Below, piece by piece: positions 5,865 through 6,909 of a stretch of 6,909 nt of DNA. How positions within the stretch are numbered: position 1 is the first letter of the stretch; each line of letters starts with the position of its first letter. Source of the DNA: Sphingomonadales bacterium (GTDB lineage Bacteria; Pseudomonadota; Alphaproteobacteria; Sphingomonadales; Sphingomonadaceae). Made by a program: the position numbers and the translations under genes. The stretch covers positions 1 to 6,909 of the forward strand of contig JAAFIT010000132.1 in the NCBI GenBank assembly GCA_013298745.1. Reading direction: 5' to 3'. Under the pieces are notes generated by a model that saw only the letters and a list, made by a program, of their open reading frames with translations, did no database searches and was not told where the DNA came from.

Positions 5865-6909
5865 TTATTGCAGTTCCGTGACGGTCCCGGCCGGATCTTG
5901 CGGTGTCTGGACAGGCGCTTGTGGCAGCAGCACCGAAACGCGTGTGCCCTCCCCCGGCCGGCTTTCGATCTCGAGCCGGCCACGATGCCGTTCGACGATA
6001 TGCTTGACGATGGCAAGGCCAAGGCCCGTCCCGCCCATAGTGCGCGAGCGCTGCGAATCGACCCGATAGAAACGTTCGGTCAACCGCGGCAAATGCTCGG
6101 CCGCGATGCCATCACCCTGGTCACTGACGGTAATCCGAACCGTGGCCGGCTGATTGGCCGCCGCCGGCTCCGGCGCCAATTGCACTGTAATCGGCGTGCC
6201 GCTGCGGCCATATTTGAGCGCATTCGAAACCAGATTATGGAGTACCTGCAGCAGCTGATCGCGATCCGCGACGACCATCGGCAAGTCATGGGCTTCATCG
6301 ATAACCAGATGGCGTTGGTCAGCCTCGAGGCGCATCGCCAGCGTTTTGCCAACTTCGGTCACGATGCCCGACGCCTGCACCAGCCCGTCCGGACGGATGT
6401 GCTTGTCGATCTCGATCCGCGACAGCGACAGAAGGTCGTCGATCAAGCGCGACATCCGCTCGGCTTCCTGCCGCATGATGCCGAGAAAGCGGCGACGCGC
6501 CGGCTCATCGTCGGCGGCCGGACCTTGCAGCGTCTCGATGAAACCGGACAGCGTTGCCAAGGGCGTGCGCAGTTCATGGCTGGCATTGGCGACAAAATCG
6601 ACCCGCATCCGCTCGGTCATACGGGCGTGGGTGATATTGTCGAAAACAACCAGCACCAGACCACCAGCATCGACGGCATAGACCATCCAGAACCCCGCGC
6701 CATTGGCAAGGCCCATGACTTCGCGCTGCGCCTGTCCAGCCTGTGTCTGGGCTTCGGCAATGGCATCGAGAATCAGCGGATGGCGCAGGGTCAGGCGCAG
6801 ATCGCTGTCGACAATACGCTCCCCGAACAACGCGCGGGCACCCTGATTGGCAGCGATTGCATTATTGCCTTCGACAAGCAGTGCCGGATCGAACAGCGCT
6901 TCGATGCTG
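5865..6909 (-). CDS. phoR: PhoR phosphate-regulon sensor histidine kinase (5' end cut by window)
   Basis: PhoR is an inner-membrane histidine kinase that phosphorylates PhoB when phosphate is low and dephosphorylates it when phosphate is plentiful. The visible 347 residues are open to the window edge, so the start and the expected N-terminal membrane helices (perhaps 80-100 residues) are missing. The first 100 or so residues form a PAS domain, from ALFDPALLVEGNN to LVLVVFDNIT. The HisKA domain follows, with the H-box FVANASHELRTP and phosphoacceptor His at 6576-6578. The HATPase domain then shows the N-box HNLVSNALKYG, G1 DQGDGIA, F-box ERFYRVD and G2 GGTGLGLAIVKHIVERHRG. All catalytic elements look intact. 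A TTG at 6830 could be taken as a start but lies inside the PAS fold. The gene ends in tandem stops (TAATAA), 90 nt before pstS. Confidence 0.95.
   Translation of the reverse strand, partial: SIEALFDPALLVEGNNAIAANQGARALFGERIVDSDLRLTLRHPLILDAIAEAQTQAGQAQREVMGLANGAGFWMVYAVDAGGLVLVVFDNITHARMTERMRVDFVANASHELRTPLATLSGFIETLQGPAADDEPARRRFLGIMRQEAERMSRLIDDLLSLSRIEIDKHIRPDGLVQASGIVTEVGKTLAMRLEADQRHLVIDEAHDLPMVVADRDQLLQVLHNLVSNALKYGRSGTPITVQLAPEPAAANQPATVRITVSDQGDGIAAEHLPRLTERFYRVDSQRSRTMGGTGLGLAIVKHIVERHRGRLEIESRPGEGTRVSVLLPQAPVQTPQDPAGTVTELQ

Noticed and set aside
1..6909. Mobile elements, CRISPR repeats, tRNA or rRNA genes, toxin-antitoxin or other defence genes
   Set aside because: I saw no repeat array, terminal inverted repeats, transposase motifs or RNA gene hallmarks. 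Almost every base is accounted for by the seven pho and pst genes, which look intact and uniform in composition.

Overview
The window is one tightly packed block of minus-strand genes for high-affinity phosphate uptake and phosphate-starvation signalling. In transcription order (right to left) it reads phoR, pstS, pstC, pstA, pstB, phoU, phoB. phoR lacks its 5' end and phoB its 3' end, because both run off the window. The DNA is GC-rich. The long N-terminal extensions on PstC and PstA, the all-in-one phoR-pst-phoU-phoB order and the protein flavour suggest an alphaproteobacterium, perhaps a sphingomonad. The lineage is inferred from impression, not from a search.

Layout: 6909-5865, PhoR sensor kinase (PAS, HisKA and HATPase parts visible). 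5864-5775, the only real intergenic gap (90 nt), with a weak Pho-box-like direct repeat, a poor -10 match, an imperfect hairpin and a strong Shine-Dalgarno. 5774-4725, PstS phosphate-binding protein with a lipoprotein signal peptide and a GTG start. 4724-3333, PstC. 3333-2023, PstA. 2026-1217, PstB ATPase with a GTG start. 1206-496, PhoU. 472-1, PhoB receiver plus the beginning of its DNA-binding domain. From pstS to phoB the junctions are overlaps or gaps of at most 23 nt, so these genes probably form one transcript. phoR may be read through into it.

How it works, from established Pho biology: PstS captures periplasmic phosphate, PstC and PstA form the membrane channel, and PstB hydrolyses ATP to drive import. 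PhoU links the occupancy or activity of the transporter to PhoR. When phosphate is scarce PhoR phosphorylates PhoB, which activates Pho-box promoters, probably including the one ahead of pstS.

I found no undescribed system, mobile element, RNA gene, CRISPR array or convincing terminator. The points worth a second look are small: an Ala in place of the usual Pro in the PhoB receiver, a probably membrane-tethered PstS paired with permeases carrying large extra domains, and the composition of the pstS leader.
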